From: Leptolinea sp.
GTDB taxonomy: Bacteria > Chloroflexota > Anaerolineae > Anaerolineales > Anaerolineaceae
Reading direction: 5' to 3'
Assembly: GCA_022837205.1 (NCBI GenBank)
Contig: JALHEL010000124.1
Location: forward strand, 1-5,954
Length of the DNA: 5,954 nucleotides
Both the position numbers and the translations under genes were made by a program. The notes under the pieces are model-generated. The model was not told the origin of the DNA, made no database searches, and saw only the letters and a list, made by a program, of their open reading frames with translations. Positions 5,207-5,954 of this stretch are shown here, one piece after another (the stretch's first letter is position 1; the number at the start of each line of letters is the position of its first letter).

Positions 5207-5229
5207 ATTCTATAACCAGGAGAAAGATC

Positions 5230-5954
5230 ATGAAAAAAATATCGGCTCTCATTTTGTTTGTTCTTGTAGTTACGGCTTTGCCGTTGGGGATTGTTTCGGC
5301 TGAAGATGCTCCGATTAAGATCGGTGTATTGCAGTTGGTTGAACATGCGGCTTTGGATGCGGCTTATCAAGGATTTGTGGATGCCCTCAAAGAAGCCGGC
5401 TTTGAAGACGGAGTGAATATCGAAATCGACTATCAGAATGCACAGGCGGATCAATCGAACCTGATGACAATCAGTGAACGTTTCGTTAAAAACAACGTGG
5501 ATTTGATCCTGGCTATCGCTACACCGGCTGCTCAGGCGGTGGCCTCCGCGACAACAACGATTCCGATTCTTTTTACGGCGGTAACCGATCCGGTAGCAGC
5601 TCGCTTGGTCGAATCGAACGAAAAACCGGGGTTGAATGTGACGGGAACCACCGATGCGGGGCCGATTGACAAACAGTTTGCCCTGATGAAAGAGTTATTC
5701 CCGGATTTGAAGACGATCGGCATTATTTATAATTCTTCCGAAGTCAATTCCGAAGTCCAAGCCAAACAGGCTGAAGAAATTGCCAAAGAAATGGGTTGGG
5801 AAGTAAAGTTCGGAACAATCACTTCGGTGAATGACATTGAACAGGTTGCCAACTCTCTCGCAGAAAAGGTAGACGGATTTTATGCGCCGACGGATAATAC
5901 GATTGCCTCGGCGATGCCGAATCTTGTAAAAGTGGCTGAAGAGAAAAAGCTGCC
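5230..5954 (+). CDS. ABC transporter substrate-binding protein, TrpX-like, predicted tyrosine-responsive (3' end outside window)
   Basis: The frame is open from ATG 5230 to the window end, 241 complete codons of an expected ~325. AGGAG lies 7 nt upstream, as in the paralogue. The signal peptide is residues 1-24, with cleavage expected after V-S-A and no lipobox cysteine. The mature part is about 87% identical to the protein at 3969-4949, sharing IGVLQLVEHA, LDAAY, ATPAAQ, TAVTDPVAARLV, NVTGTTDAGPIDKQ, IYNSSEVNSEVQAK and FYAPTDN. Differences near conserved motifs include Ser to Ala after EHA and after AAQ, Arg to Gln after DAAY, and LELL to FALM after DKQ; some may tune ligand choice, though I cannot place them in the pocket. 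The Tyr-rich leader upstream suggests tyrosine as ligand. Codon choice differs throughout despite the protein similarity, so the duplication is not very recent. Permease and ATPase genes may follow outside the window. Confidence 0.87.
   Translation, partial: MKKISALILFVLVVTALPLGIVSAEDAPIKIGVLQLVEHAALDAAYQGFVDALKEAGFEDGVNIEIDYQNAQADQSNLMTISERFVKNNVDLILAIATPAAQAVASATTTIPILFTAVTDPVAARLVESNEKPGLNVTGTTDAGPIDKQFALMKELFPDLKTIGIIYNSSEVNSEVQAKQAEEIAKEMGWEVKFGTITSVNDIEQVANSLAEKVDGFYAPTDNTIASAMPNLVKVAEEKKL

Noticed and set aside
3969..5954. Mobile-element or very recent duplication origin of the two binding-protein cassettes
   Set aside because: No terminal repeats, target-site duplications or transposase are visible, and synonymous sites differ widely between the copies, so the duplication is old and maintained.

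Overview
The window reads as two blocks of a bacterial chromosome. All genes are on the + strand, there is strong AGGAG/GGAGGAG-type translation initiation, and the code is standard (TGA ends one gene, TGG encodes Trp). Base composition is mildly AT-rich. The Shine-Dalgarno style and the protein families (KtrA, KimA-like permease, TrpX-like binding proteins) recall Bacillota or a relative. The two secreted binding proteins have signal-peptidase-I-like signals and no lipobox cysteine, which is unusual for a monoderm, so I do not commit to a phylum.

Block 1 (1-3729) concerns potassium. It opens with the last 70 codons of a KtrA-like RCK protein, followed by an intrinsic terminator. A promoter then leads into a three-gene unit: a KimA-type potassium importer of the APC superfamily (404-2356) and two consecutive small RCK/TrkA proteins (2387-3058 and 3055-3729, overlapping by ATGA). 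The first RCK protein keeps the GxGxxG nucleotide-binding loop; the second has lost two of its three glycines. The RCK pair may gate this permease or a Trk/Ktr channel encoded elsewhere.

Block 2 (about 3740-5954) is the most interesting part. Two paralogous TrpX-like ABC substrate-binding proteins (3969-4949, and 5230 to beyond the window) each have their own promoter, a short leader-peptide ORF and a strong intrinsic terminator just before the Shine-Dalgarno. Leader 1 has seven consecutive Phe codons. Leader 2 has six Tyr codons plus one Phe within an eight-codon stretch. In both, a segment inside the 3' half of the leader ORF is complementary to the loop and upper stem of the terminator, 15-16 nt downstream of the last control codon. 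The pairing is preserved between copies by a compensatory T-A to G-C change. This is the architecture of ribosome-mediated transcription attenuation. It predicts that binding protein 1 is induced by phenylalanine shortage and binding protein 2 by tyrosine shortage, and by extension that the two proteins bind Phe and Tyr.

The promoters of the two units have identical geometry (18-bp spacer, TG-extended -10, leader ATG 7 nt after the -10). That places the expected transcription start at or next to the leader AUG, and no Shine-Dalgarno is visible, so the leader peptides may be translated from leaderless transcripts. The permease and ATPase genes for these transporters are not in the window and may follow the second binding protein.
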